Positions 10,773-23,188 of a DNA stretch of 64,000 nt are shown in pieces. The position numbers were made by a program, and so were the translations under genes. The stretch is from Mugil cephalus (Eukaryota; Chordata; Actinopteri; Mugiliformes; Mugilidae), in assembly GCF_022458985.1 (NCBI RefSeq), contig NC_061789.1, forward strand, positions 3,637,501-3,701,500, written 5' to 3'. The notes below the pieces were generated by a model. The model did no database searches. It was not told the origin of the DNA and saw nothing but the letters and a program-made list of their open reading frames with translations. How positions within the stretch are numbered: the stretch's first letter is position 1; each line of letters begins with the position of its first letter.

Positions 10773-13250
10773 CTCTGGAGCTGCAGCAGAAACCTTTGTC
10801 GAATATTTACTCTGTGCTTTTACAGATACAGTTGCAGCAGAGATATTTCTGCACCAGTGAGAGACGCGACCGAAGAAGGCGTCGTTATTGTCCCGGGGAG
10901 CTGCAGCATAGATCCAAGCACAGAAACAGGAAACTTCCTCTGATGTCGGCTGCAGCGTTGCTCCTCCTAACTCCTAACAGTCTGACCTTCGCTGAGAGGA
11001 GGGCCAACGAGAAAAAAAGTGCGACACATGAGGGTTTTATGAAATGAATGTGAAAGGGCGAACAGACGTTTCAGTTCCTCCACGACGTAGGAAAGAGTGA
11101 GTCACTACATGTTTCCCTTGGGGGCAGAAAGACAGGAGATAGAGTGTTTCTGGCTGATAACAGGAGATGAGATGAGAATATATAAGATGAGAAGGAAGAG
11201 GTATGAAAAAGAGGAGAAAGGATGAGGTCAGATGAGACTGCCATGGTCCTTGGCTTCCTGTGCATCCGGCGCCTTGTCATTAGACTCAGGAAGGGCAGGA
11301 AACTGGAGGGAGCTGCGACCAATCACCAACCAGCTCACTTTAAATGGGAAACGAAGCATTCGATCAAGTTGCCTGCGTTTTGTAGACGGAGTTCCGATCT
11401 TATCAACAATATATGACACTATTGAGAAATGTTGGCATATGGGGAGAAAATATAGCGGGCGTCCTGTTTGTTTCTTTGTTTGTTCGTTTGTTTTTTAGTA
11501 TGGGCGTTGCCATCTTGAAATACTGTGGCATCGTGGGGTTCCCATGAAAGAGGTCGATGGTGAAGGATGGATAGCAGAAAATAGATTAGATTGCACTCGT
11601 TTTATGTTGCATGTTGACGCGTGGCTCCAGCTAGCTTAGCTTATTTGCTACAAACGGGGCGCTGCAGTGTTTCTGCCCGGACATTTTCTCAGTGAAAGCT
11701 TCGCCACCTCCAACATGTCCGTGGAAACTCCAGGACAGACGGTGAATTAAATGCTCCAGCTCCTTCTTCCACTCTTAGTGGCACCGCTGCTCGGTTTCCA
11801 CCTCATGTTGGTTCAAAAGCACAACCAGTACGATTTACACCGGGCTCAAGATCTCTTTCCATTTCATCCTCGTCCATTTCCAACAGGATCCAACCAGCGC
11901 TGACGTATACGATTAACTCACTTCAAACCTGGCAGACAAGCAGGCAGAAAAGACCAAAAATAAACTCCTTAAATCTTTGATTTTTAGCAACTTTTTAATA
12001 TTTCACTTTAACACAAGTGATATATTTTGGATATAGTTCGCGGTACAAGCACCAATACATTTACGTTTCATTTCCCCTTTAAAAAACTGGTTGTGGCTTC
12101 TCTCCACTGCCAGATAATTCGGTCTGTGCCAGCACACGAGTTTCACCTCACGTGCTTTTGTGGTTTTTCCTGTAACACTTGTAGAACTCATCTCCTGTGT
12201 TTTCTTGTTTTTCATCGCCTTAGCCGGTCACCTCCCTCCCTGCGCAGTCGTTGTGTGTTTTGCCTCACTTCCCCCGGAGTTTCCAACGCCTTTCATTTGA
12301 TGTCGTGCTACAGTCTCTGCATTTTGGGTCCAGCCCATTACAAAGACGAGATAAGACATTACAATAAACCGCGAAGTGTAAAATGATTCACGCAGAGCAC
12401 AGATGAGTGTAAAACTTTAATAATGACAAATTTGATGTGCATCATTCCAAAAAAAAAAGCGGCAGGTGCATAACAAAATATGAACCTGAGATTAGGGATG
12501 TCCGATATTGACTTTTTGCCGATATTGTCCAAATTCTTGATTTCCGATTCTGATATCAACCGATATGGTATACTGATATATGCAGGCGTTTATTTATTTA
12601 TTTTTGCCCAGACAAATTTTAGATAGAAAGCAACGTGTTAGCCACACTAGCTACACTCTGTTGTTGTTTTGGCTCCGAGTGCAGTTTGATAAGGTCATCA
12701 ATCGCGTGCCGGTAAATGACCCCACAAGCAGCAGCAGCATATCGATAACCGATATTATCGGTTAGCCGATAATATCGGACATCCCTACCTGAGATATTTT
12801 CATTTTACAGGACAAGACACATAAATCACCAGAGAGAATCAACCCTGAGGAAGCCTCTGCACAGACTGTTTCACTCAAATCAAATCAAATCAGACATTAA
12901 AAATGATAGTGTTTGCATTAAAAAACATTTTAAATTTTTTTTAAAAGATTTTATTTTGATGTGTTTAAGGCACAAATAGGAGCACATGCCTGTAACCCTG
13001 AGTAACAGACTAAAAATGCGGTTTGCTTTATTTGTCCAATGCAAATGTAGAAATCTAAAAAAGAAGGCACTGAGTGATGTAGCATAAAGAAAATGTTATC
13101 AGTTGAATCTGAACCGATACGTCTGCATGCAAGTGGGACATCCCCCAACCAATCACAGCTACAAAACACGAAGCATGAACATGATTAAGAAACTCTCTCT
13201 GTCTCAAATGTTTGTCCTCTGAACAGCGAGCTTCTCAGGCGGCAGCCTTT
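10773..13250. other. Intergenic between tnfrsf13c and plbd1
   Basis: I see no coding gene. 11160-11240 has a GATGAGA-rich patch related to the intron arrays. 12493-12787 is a hAT element. A weak ORF at 12027-12386 has no recognisable domain and no splice or promoter support. The tnfrsf13c promoter should lie just above 10772; no TATA box is evident. Confidence 0.6.
12493..12787. mobile_element. hAT-type MITE with perfect 8-bp target-site duplication
   Basis: The ends TAGGGATGTCCGATAT and ATATCGGACATCCCTA are exact inverted repeats. The element is flanked on both sides by CCTGAGAT (12485-12492 and 12788-12795), an 8-bp target duplication as expected of hAT transposases. Internal sub-terminal CCGATAT/ATATCGG words repeat. 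295 bp, no coding capacity. The intact duplication indicates a relatively recent insertion. Confidence 0.93.
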
Positions 13251-13256
13251 TTTATT
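13251..13256 (-). promoter_or_regulatory. plbd1 polyadenylation signal
   Basis: TTTATT on the + strand, that is AATAAA on the minus strand, about 230 bases after the plbd1 stop. This is a typical spacing for a short 3' UTR. Confidence 0.6.
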
Positions 13257-13484
13257 TAATAAACCAGCTTCTCTCTTCCTCTTCTGTCCATCACCGCGTG
13301 AAGCCCCGCCCCCGAACGATCTGATTGGCAAATCTTTACACCGGCAGAATCAGTTCCCAGCGGAGAGACACCAGAACAACCTTCCTTTAAAAGCTATAAA
13401 AGCACAGTATTTCTTTCTGGGACGGAAAAAAAAAAAATCATCTTCTAAAAGGAGCGTCAGATTGTTGTTTTGCAAACAAACGCC

Positions 13485-16400
13485 TCATGGGTTGAAGAGG
13501 CGCGGCTCCATCTGGACGAAGGTGAAGTTGTAGTACGGCGGAAGGCCCTGGTGAGACATGCTGCCGAACTTAGTCCAGGAGAACGGGGGGAGTCCGCCCT
13601 GCGTCGTCGGCCCGTTCACGGCCTCCGCACGGAAGTCCCCGGCCATGTGGAAATCTGTCACCTGGAGGCAGAACCACACAAACCAGCCACAACATTATGA
13701 CCACTGACAGGAGAAGTGATGACATTTAAACCATCTTTTGAGAAGATTCATGTGGATGTTACTTAGACATGTAGCACCGACCTAGACCCAAACCAGACAC
13801 CCCCACCTCCCCCTACCCCATAGCAACGACACTCCTTGATGGATGCAGCCACAAAAACGCTTCAGGAACAACTCGAAAAACATGAAGAATGTCACAAGGT
13901 GTTGACCTGGCCTCTAAATTCACTAGATCCCAAACTGATCAAGTATCTGTGGGGTTAAAGGAGCCTTGGGAGGGGGGAGATCTCTGTGTCATAATGATGA
14001 TAATGTGGAATCCTGCCTTTCTGTCACCCACAGCTGCTCTGTAAACTCTAGACAACAAAGTGCACAATTTAAAGTGACTTATATCTGCCCAAAACATACG
14101 TTAGAAGCCACGGTGGGACACCTTTTCTGGTCTTTTCTGGCCCAAACTACACATATTCTTCATAAAACACATGACTGTGTTATTTCACCAGATCCATACA
14201 CTGCTATACTAGTGGACAGGTCCCAAGAGCTTTTAACCCTTTGTAAAAATGAGGACGTCCCTTCTTTTTAAAGCTTGACTGGCAGACGTGACGTAGCTTA
14301 TTGCATCTGGAGAGGATTTGACACAGTATTTCTTTAACCTCTGCAGCCTTTGACAAAATATGGCAACTGTTCCTGTTATATCTTTGACTTGAGGAGCTGC
14401 ATGTGTAACTACTAGACAAGGTATTCAGGTCTTACTCAGCTAGGCTGGACACTTATTTTGAGGCTCGTATTGAACATTAACTCGGATTTTCTATGAGTTT
14501 ATTCTTTCTGTTTCTTTGCTTTGTGCTACATCCAGTAGTCAGACACCACAGGACCCCCTCAGAAGGCCCACGTTCATTCTCAAATGAGTCACAGCTGTTT
14601 GCAGACCTGCACAATGTTAGGAAGGTGGTCATAATGTTATTTCTGCAAGGTCCTTGTAGAAAATGGAGACTACCTTAGTGTCGTAGCAGCCTCCTGGTGA
14701 GGGCTTCTCTGCTCTCAGGTCGTTACGGCAGCAGATGGTCTTGCAGGGGTCGCCCTTAGAGTACGGGTCCTTCTTGTAGTCTGGAAATGAGCAAACAAAC
14801 ACGTCCTGAGGTCATGTTGGTGGAACAAACGCTGAAGAAAGTCTAACCTGTGGTCCCAGCGGATATGGAGATGGGAGTAACGCACCGTTGAGCCTCATGA
14901 TGTGCTTCAAGGAGTCCAGGTCCTGGACTCCGGCTTGGTCCCGGCGGAAGATCTTGGCTCTGGGACAGAGATCGTAGGAGAAGTCGTCTCCGTACTCATG
15001 CCACATGTCTACGTAGCCGCTCAGCATGTAGATCTTTTGGTGAAAGGGAATGTTGTAGGACGGCCAGTAGCCTGTGGTGAAGAGGAGATAAAGATGCATC
15101 AGTCTGGGTCTCTACAGGACATTCCTGATTTCCTGCTCCTTTAATATAATTGAATCCTTGATATCACACACTTTTGCTTGTTTGTTTGCTATGTTTCAAA
15201 TAAAATGTGTGCTAGAGTCAAGATAAAGGCTCCAGACAAAACACAAATAGCTACGTGAGAGTTTCAGAGCCAACCATGAGTTTAACAAAAATGCACTCGA
15301 CCTTTTGAGACTATAACAACCATGTGAGTGCTTCTGCAAAATGCTGTGCAGGCAGTTAGATGTAGTGGTGAAACTTATACTTTGGACTCAGTAACAAATA
15401 AATACTTTCTTTTTTTAAGTCACAAACACAGTGTAGTTCTCAGTGTTAAGGCGACTATACCTAAGGATAAACCACACAAGCTTGGGAGAGGTGGCATCAT
15501 TCGTGCAAGCTGCAATAGTGACTAATAGAAATAAATGAATAAACAAATAGAGGTAGTCCCTGCACAGCATTTTGTGGAAACGGTCACATGCTTGTTATAG
15601 TCTCAAAAGGTCGAGTTTTATTCTCTACGTTGTATATTATATCATTCTGGTCTCATTCTCATTTTTTTTTTCTCGTGGGTGGCTGTAAAGAGCTACGTCA
15701 CTTCAATCTGTGGTCAATGATTAAGTGATTATTGACCTATTTTTTTTATTTTTTTATCTTGTTTTACAGCTGTGAAGCATCACTCCCTCCTATTGGACAA
15801 ACTGATGCTAGTTTCCTGGGATATCTTGGAAATGTTGCACTTATTCCTAAGATATTTTTTCTTATTCTCAACTTCCTATGGGACTGGTTCAAGGAGTGGT
15901 TGTCAATAGCAACTGTCAGTCATCATGACGTCACATCCTGTTTAAATAGCATCAAATGACTGAAACTAAACTTCTCATAAAAAAAATGAACATGCATCAA
16001 CATGATTTTAACTACCTGAAATGACAGAAACCATCCTCGACAAACATAATTATTTGTGTATTTTAGTGGTTTGTTCCCGCCCACTAACGTGGAGGAGGCG
16101 GGGCTCTACTGTCATGGTGTCCATTTTTTATACAGTCTTTAATTTTGACATTGTAATCTGTCACATGCCTCTGTTTTTATATTAAATCTTAGATGTTTAC
16201 GTTTTTAGACCTTGAAACTGGAGATTAGTTACCTCTACGTAGTGCTTGAGTCTGGTCTGAATACTCCACCAACCCGGGGATCTGCTCCACCACAGTCAGA
16301 GCGCCGTCATCGATGCTGACTCCCAGCTTCACTTTGCTCCTGTCCAGAACCATGTACTGGTTGTTGTAGGTCCCTGCAAGAAAGTTGGTAGGCGACGTGT

Positions 16401-19400
16401 CGAAAAGGTTAAACTAATGACTTTTTTTTTTGCACTGAAAAGCTCGGATTAGATCTCCACGACGAGGACAATTTCTCAATAAATGTCGGAAGTTGACACA
16501 TTATTTATGAAGTTTCCGAAGATACGAACAAATCTTAGAACGCATGTAATGCAGAAGCTAACCAGAGTTGTACATGGAGAAGGTTTTGGCCCACTCTTCT
16601 CCGGTATGAGCCAAACTGTTAGCCAGCCTGACCCTCTGCCACGCCAGCAGACTCTTTGGGGTGATCAGGTCAAAAAGGGATGAGTTAAAAACGTTGTTGG
16701 TGGTCTGGGTCATCATCAGACCGCTGCCCAGGAGGTAGAAGTCATCCAGCGACACCAGGAAACCTGAGGACGGCAGCAGATTAGAAGAAATAAACTGAGA
16801 TACAGACGTGGAGACCTTTGGACGGAGCTGCAGAAAATCAGGTGATAAGCATAAAAAAAAACAAAAAAAAAACAGCTGGTCTTGTGCTCATTGTGTAAAC
16901 CTTTTGTTTACGTGAAATAACTGCGATTGCACAGCTACAATATCGCTCATTGTTATCTGGAGGGATTCTTTTTTTGCATACCAGGGTAGCTGCTGAAGGA
17001 CAGTTTCCCGGTGGCTGCGTGAGACTCAGCAATGTGAAAGTCCCAGTGTTTGTAGATCCTCATGGTGGCGGCGTACGTGTACCAGCTGGAATGGGCAAAC
17101 AAGAGGTTCTCGAAGCCTGGCAGCATCTGAGGAGGAGGACGGGGAGCGGAGGTCAGGAACCAGCGATCTGGTTAAGGGTCGGAGGTTTTCAAAGAACCAC
17201 CAAATATCAAGCTTAAATGAAACAGGCGGCATCAGATTCATGGAGATTCGTGGAGCGTCGTGTCGCTTCTGTAATATGTTGGAATAAGCTGGTTCTGACT
17301 GTGACAGTTCTCAGCAGTGGAAAAAAGACTCCAAGCAGATTTTTTTTGACTGCTTAAATGATACAGAAATGATCCTGTATAGAGGAACAGCTGCTATTGG
17401 AGGTTTTGAAAACTAGACTGAAGTCTGCAGTGGTGGGAAAAAAGTTTTTGGACACCCCATGCATTTGTGAAACATTGCATTAAGAATCACTCTAAAGGTC
17501 TTCAAGTGCAAGTTCTTTTAGTCCAGTCACAGATAAAATACTAAACAAATCCTAAAACAGCCATTAAAAACTTAAAATTGGTTAGTTCCATAAAAATATA
17601 TAAGACATTTTGAGTATTGGGTAATTTTGGTTCTAGTGATTGAACTAATGAAGGCTGCGCTATTTATTAAAAGACACATTTCTCAGTTGCTGTGCTTCTG
17701 TGCGTGTCTATATAAAGCCAGTACATCTGAAAGTTCTTCAGAGATGAAAAAATGGCTAAAACGAGGAAGCTAACGCAGGAAACACGTCTGAAGATGCAGA
17801 CTCTTTGTCTCTAGTTCGCCAGGAAGTGCAGATGCAGTCGTTGAGCAGATGGATCCACTTTCTCTGTAGAAAACAGATTTTTCTACAAACATTTCATGAT
17901 AATATTTGAAATCGCATAAAATTTTAAGGGTGTCTGAAAACAGGGCCTTCGCTGGAACAGTGTCCCTCTTTATATTAGAACCTCTCAGTCCTTAGAGACT
18001 TTTAAATCACCTCTTCTCCCTGGCATTTCACAAATGAGCACACATATTTACACTAACCACAAGAGTGTGTGAGAGTTCTTAGTTCATGCAGAAAATGAAA
18101 CAAAAACACTTCTTCCTCTCTGCAAAGAGTAAAGCCTGTAATGGGAAAGAAAGGGAACACACACCTTTATATACTCTGATAAAATACGATTGGAAGTTAA
18201 AAAAAAAAAGTCTAACTAGGACGTGCTTTGAACCCTGACCTTTATGAGTGCAGAGCAGTGCCCCATCCCTGGACGTTTGAAGTCTCTGGGAGGAGGGTTG
18301 GAGCTGGGGACCAGGGCTGGGATCAGATCCAGCAGGTCTCCCACCGCGTTCAGGAACTGGATGTCAAACAGTGACATCGGCTGTGGGAAAGACACCAGAT
18401 AAACAGCTGGTCAGGGAATAGAAATGATCCAAACGTATTTTATACAAAAGAACTGACAAACTGTGAAGTAAACTGAGGCTTAAAGAGAATAAAACAAAGG
18501 TCTATGATGACGAAATTGTTTTGCATTGGAGCTTCCTCTTTTTAAATAAGTACTTGTGGTGGACCAGTCAGATAAGGTTTTGTCAGTGGTTGTGTTTTTG
18601 TGGGATTAAGTTGACATAAAGCGTTTTTTTTTTATTATTATTACCGGTTTGCCTTGTTTCTTAGCCCAAGCTGCCACTCCTGCTTGCAGTCCGTCCATCT
18701 GGGCCACGATGAAACCTGTATGTTTCCAGAACGGATCGGAGCTCTTGTTCAGTTTCACCTGCTCTCTCACCCACGAGTCCTGCTTCCTACAAGTACAGGA
18801 GTGACAAATGCTTAACCAAAATCTAACCAGACAGATGCTAATAATAATGAATGAACCTGAGGAGGAGTCGTGCATGTGAGGGAATATAATCCTCTTTGGT
18901 TGGTTAACATGCAGTGTCTACTTTTCTGCTTAAAAAATACTGAAAACATCAACTGGCTTCCAAAGAAATCCTGAAAGCAGACAAAGATCAATCAAACAAA
19001 TAAAACAGAAATGTTATAACTATGTGTTTTTCCAAGAAAATCAGTCGAGGTGCAGAAGCAAGTTTCTCTTCCAACATATTTAGTTGCTGTTATTGCTGCA
19101 CAAGCAAGTGACACCAGAAAGTGAAAAGAAGGTTTCACTTACTCTTACACTTCACAGATACGTGATATTGGCTCATTTACCTGAATAAGTAAATGCATAA
19201 GTGGAATACCTCTGTTTGATTCGGTTCTCTTTGTCTACTTTCAGTAATCTTTCTGCAGAAATGTAGACAATTCTCAGAAGCATGAATAACTATAAGTGTA
19301 AAATGAATTGGAGTGGTCCCAGTGTGGATCCCTGGGGCACACCCTCGAATACAAGCAAACTAGAGGCGATATAGTAACAAAAGTAACAAAAACAATCTGC

Positions 19401-20881
19401 TTGGGCCATTTAAAACATATTCAAACATTGCACCAGTAAGAAAACCACCTGCAAAATGTGTTTTTTCTCAACATCAGGAGTGCATTTTGTTGAGATGTTG
19501 TTTGGTCAACAACAACCGGCTGAGCTGAAATTCTCTGAAAAGAGGACATGAAAGATGAAGTGGCTTAAAGTTTTTAAAAGGAAAAGAGAAGAGACTCACT
19601 TCATGAAACTCTGAACGGGATCGAGGATCTTTGGGTCTTTGATCAGCTGTGGATACATGTTGGTGTAGTGGTCCATCATCTGCCTCAGTATAGAGGGGAG
19701 ATTAAGTGTGAATCAGACAAATGAGTTTGGATTTTGAAGAAACAAACCATTGTTTTTCTTTCAGCTGCAGAATGCATCAAAGATTTCTCTTTACTCCACA
19801 TAAAGAAATGCAGGAACATTAATAACACTTACTGGGCAGTGAGGAAACCTTCAAGGTAGCCGGCCAGGAAGAAAGTAACCTCATCGCTCACTGAGGTCTT
19901 TCCGTACCCGGCACGGATCTCTAGGACACCCCATCCTGTACTGGACAGGGAATCATTCAGGTATCCATATGCATCCCCCTCTACCTCCAGTGTCCCCTCC
20001 TTCAGCAAAGGAATCTTGTGTTGGGCGTCCCAGTACACAGTGGCGGCAGTAAACTCTGAGAACAAATCACGGATGTGGAGAACAAAGTAAATTATCGTTG
20101 TGAAAGATAATGAAGATAATAACTTTTCTAGATAGAAATATAAGGAAGATAAAAGTGTATATTTGGGCATCTTGTTTGGCGTTTGAACAGTTTAGCTAAC
20201 AGAGATAAGTATTACCTACATGAAAGTTTGAGTAAGAAATGTTTTTGAAAGACTGTTGATATTCTTTGTGTAAATGAAGTAAGAGTGGTCCCAGTACTGA
20301 TCCCTGAGGCATCCCATTGGATTTAATGAGTAAACCGGAGGTGATACCTTGTGCATAAACATGCTGAGAACTCAAAAGACAGTCAACACTTGATTTCAAA
20401 ACAAAAACATAACTGCAGCTTAAGTTTTTGTCCTCAATAAGCCAATCTATCGATCATACATTTATTAAACAGAAAAAAACAAGGGAGTTATTATTTGTGC
20501 ATCACTACTATGTCTCCTCCTATTATTTATGTCACAATAATCCATGTGTGTTTATGAATTCAAATGAAAATGAAAGTCAAATGTTTGAATGACAGTTCGC
20601 AAAATATCTGGATCATCATCTGCATACTCCATTTTAAATCACAACAGTGACAGTAAGTAAAAGAATGTATATTATTACAAACCAACATGCAAACATGCAT
20701 TACACTAGGCGCTTTAAGTTATATCTTAAATCTATGTTTCAAACTTAGATCCTTAAATTAGATCCTTACACAAGCACTCGTGATTTTTCATTAACTCGAT
20801 CTACTTACTGTTAGCGGAGGAGGCGAAGGTCCCAGCGACACAGATTAACAGGAAAACACAAAGCCTCTGGGCTAACAACAT
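13485..20881 (-). CDS. plbd1: Phospholipase B-like 1 (lysosomal/secreted Ntn-hydrolase)
   Basis: Eleven exons on the minus strand: 20881-20809, 20055-19833, 19683-19600, 18786-18645, 18380-18240, 17126-16982, 16763-16563, 16373-16233, 15071-14886, 14780-14674, 13661-13485. They total 1,620 nt, 539 aa plus stop (human 553). The start encodes a signal peptide ([20 protein letters not shown]). Family landmarks are [28 protein letters not shown] with Cys216 as the expected nucleophile released by self-cleavage, [44 protein letters not shown] and the C-terminal [12 protein letters not shown]. Several N-glycosylation sequons are present. The family removes acyl chains from phospholipids in lysosomes and granules. 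All splice sites are GT-AG and every phase agrees. plbd1 next to gucy2c matches mammalian gene order. Introns 5, 8 and 10 host transposons. Confidence 0.97.
13683..14640. mobile_element. Degenerate Tc1/mariner element in plbd1 intron 10
   Basis: Left end CACAACATTATGACCACTGA is matched in inverse by the right end (GTGGTCATAATGTTAT to 14640). About 13895-13955 reads like the end of a Tc1/mariner transposase (tgg cct cta aat tca cta gat), closely resembling the fragment at 220-310. No open transposase frame survives. Confidence 0.75.
15295..15616. mobile_element. MITE with about 57-bp inverted ends, plbd1 intron 8
   Basis: ACTCGACCTTTTGAGACTAT at 15295-15314 is the exact reverse complement of the sequence ending at 15616. 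The match continues inward with a few mismatches to CAAAATGCTGTGCAGG (left, to about 15352) and CCTGCACAGCATTTTG (right, from about 15559). 322 bp, no coding capacity. I do not see a clear target duplication. Confidence 0.9.
15770..16140. mobile_element. Interspersed repeat, copy A (plbd1 intron 8)
   Basis: Shares ordered blocks with 26998-27445: TTGG-CAAACTGATGCTA near one end, then GGCAACTG-type, CTGAAATGAC-GAAACC, CGCCCACTAAC-TGGAG and GGCGG-GCT. It ends TTTATACAGTCT, the inverse of the AGACTGTATATAAA start of copy B, which suggests a DNA transposon with those termini. No coding frame. Confidence 0.65.
17428..17954. mobile_element. Internally deleted Tc1-like transposon, plbd1 intron 5
   Basis: Left end ...GTTTTTGGACACCCC (to about 17458) opposes right end AGGGTGTCTGAAAAC. 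Internally, about 17752-17806 reads [16 protein letters not shown], the start of a Tc1-family transposase helix-turn-helix, then is lost. Non-autonomous. Confidence 0.75.
19308..20400 (-). mobile_element. Two LINE reverse-transcriptase fragments inside plbd1
   Basis: On the minus strand, 20283-20310 encodes [13 protein letters not shown] and 19316-19345 encodes a related [10 protein letters not shown]-type word. Both resemble the PQGS-LGP motif of LINE reverse transcriptases. The surrounding 200 bases of the 20.3-kb copy align with the tandem units at 22.1-22.85 kb. They are intronic, short and interrupted, hence dead. Confidence 0.65.
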
Positions 20882-21180
20882 GACTGCAGGAATGCAGGAT
20901 AATCCTAGTGAAGGACTACAACACACCGATCGGACAAAAGCAGTGCGGGCGAGGAGGAAATCAGGGGTTATGCGACGGGAGGGAAAGTCCGAGGAAGACT
21001 CACAGAGTCACGGGAGCGGAGCGTTTCCTGATTGGCTGAGAGGAAAAGGGAACAACAATCCGGGCGTGTGTGAATATGAGTCCAACTGGTAATGAACCTG
21101 TAAAATGTGGTCACAAGCTAACATCCTGCAGTTTTAAACATCTGAAACTCTGAAAGTAGAAAAAAAAAGAAAAAACAGTT

Positions 21181-21253
21181 CACCCCAGATGGGACTCGAA
21201 CCCACAATCCCTGGCTTAGGAGGCCAGTGCCTTATCCATTAGGCCACTGGGGC
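21181..21253 (-). tRNA. tRNA-Arg (anticodon CCT)
   Basis: 73 bases on the minus strand starting GCCCCAGTGG and ending CTGGGGTG. The 7-bp acceptor stem pairs fully (GCCCCAG with CTGGGGT). The anticodon stem CTGGC/GCCAG encloses the loop CTCCTAA, giving anticodon CCT. A-box-like TGGCCTAATGG and B-box GGTTCGAGTCC are intact. A T-run for Pol III termination follows on the minus side (TTTTTTCT complement at about 21163-21176). It reads AGG codons. It sits about 300 bases upstream of plbd1. Confidence 0.97.
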
Positions 21254-22100
21254 TCCGCGGCGTCACCCAGTCACCACACGGTCTTTTATGTGACAAATAA
21301 TATGCGCTGTTCAAGACTGCACGGCTTTTTTCTAAATCACTTTTTATTTTACATTCTTACGGACACAGCGTAATAATACAAGTTGATAATATGTTAAGTC
21401 TTGGTCCAAATAAATACTACTTAAACTGCGGCTAGTATGCGGTACTTTATTTATGAACCGGTCTGTGTAAAACAAAATAAAAGCTTACAGTAGTTCCCTT
21501 TATTATGTTCCAGTTATACAGAAAAAACTAAATGTTTTCATTTAACAATGAAACGCACTCGTTCCAGTGTTCCAGTGGGATCTGGTGCTATGCTACCCCC
21601 TAGTGGTTATAACCAAAACAAATCCAGTTCTTAAACATTTAAATATATTTTGGGGGAAAAAGGAATAAATAGAGAGGAAAGAAAAATGATACCTTTTCCC
21701 TTTGCATATACTTTTTACATTTAAATTTAAAATATTTCCGCTGCTGTGTCCATCCTAGACTCGTAAACAGATGTGAAGTAACAGCTGGAATCATGTAGTG
21801 GAGGGAATGTGAGCAGCTTAAAATCATAGATACACAAAAAAGAAGGTAAAACAAATTACAGTTAGAGCAATTAGAGTTTCTTTAAAGATGTTTGGATCCA
21901 AGTCTTTGGTTTTTAAACGACTGAAGGAATGTTTAGGTTTCTTCTCTGGAACATATGATTGATTATCAGTGCACACGTGAAATGACCGAAGAAGACAGAA
22001 GGTTTGAAAGCGGCGCTGAAGAGACTATATATGCAACATTGAGGAATTTATTATTACTTTACATCACAGTCCTAACTTTCTGCATAATTTTTAAAACGTT
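21254..22100. other. Intergenic, nothing recognised
   Basis: AT-rich DNA between the tRNA gene and the pick1 3' flank. I find no gene or clear repeat. TTTATT at about 22046 (AATAAA on the minus strand) could end a long pick1 3' UTR. Confidence 0.4.
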
Positions 22101-22129
22101 GTTAGCACCCCGAGTCCAGAGAATAAACT

Positions 22130-22850
22130 GAACAACTGCCACTGATTTTAGGTGAGTATTTGGTCCAGTTTCCCCACAGATGATATGAATAAAAACCTAA
22201 ACTTTCCTCTAGTTGCTTAGGACCAAAGACTTGGAAACATTTCAGAGAAATCTTAAACAGTTGTGTGTGTTTTCCAGACTGAGAAAACACAGTATGTAAA
22301 ATTAATAAGAGTGGCCCCAGTACTGATCCCTGAGGAACCCCCAGGGATTCACAGATTAATTTAGAAGTGATGAACGTCTGCCTGCACACACTGAGGCCTC
22401 AAAAGTTAGTCAAGACTAATAATTAAAACACAGCTGTAGCTTAGGTTTTTTTTCGATAATAAGCTACAAGAACCCTATACTTGGACGTCTTGTTTTGCAT
22501 TTGGTCAATTTTCCCCACTGATATATTTAATAAAAACCTAAACTCCCCCTCCAACCATTTAGGACTGAAGGCTTGGATGAAACATTTCAGAGGAATCTCA
22601 AACAGTTTCGCTTTGTTTGTCAGACTGAGAAAACACGGTATGTAAAACAAGTATGAGTGGCCCCAGTACTGATCCCTGAGGAACCCCCGGGGATTCAGAG
22701 TAATTTAGAAGTGATGCCGTCTGCCTGCACACACTGAGGCCTCAAAAGGTAGTCAAGACTAATAATTAAAACCCAGCTGCAGCTTAGGGTTTTCGATAAT
22801 AATAATGTTTTGCATTTGCTTAATTTTCCCCACTGATGTCTTCAACAACA
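22130..22850 (-). repeat. Tandem duplication, about 342-bp unit, carrying a LINE RT motif
   Basis: GAGTGGCCCCAGTACTGATC occurs at about 22311 and 22653, 342 bases apart. The flanks match closely (TTCCCCACTGAT, CTGCCTGCACACACTGAGGC, AATAATTAAAAC). On the minus strand each unit reads [12 protein letters not shown]-like, although the second copy is frame-broken. This is a piece of LINE that was later duplicated in tandem within the pick1 downstream region. Confidence 0.85.
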
Positions 22851-23097
22851 GCTTGAGTTCCATTTGCTGATTGAGACACTTAAAACATTTACAGCAACAC
22901 ATCAGGGGTCCAAAAAGAAGCAGCAGGATGCATGACACAGAAAATAAATAAATACAAAGGTATAATATTCCACATTCATCACACGGAGACACATTAGAAG
23001 GCACACCTCATATTAAAACCCATCCACAGCACTCACATTTGCAAAAGTAAAATAATAATCGATGTGAGAGAATCAAGGAGAGAAAACACAACATACC

Positions 23098-23137
23098 ACC
23101 ATCATCATCATCATCATCATCACAGCAGCAGCAGCAG
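23098..23137. repeat. (CAT)n(CAG)n microsatellite in pick1 3' UTR
   Basis: About eight CAT/ATC triplets run directly into five CAG triplets. It lies about 50 bases past the pick1 stop, so the mRNA would carry (CTG)n(ATG)n. Confidence 0.95.
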
Positions 23138-23188
23138 TTCTAGTAGTATCCAGTGTGTTGACTTTAAATTCCAGTGACAACTAAACTC

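Noticed and set aside
20880-21092. 70-aa plus-strand ORF upstream of plbd1
   Set aside because: It lies in the plbd1 5' flank, has no domain and is short enough to be chance.
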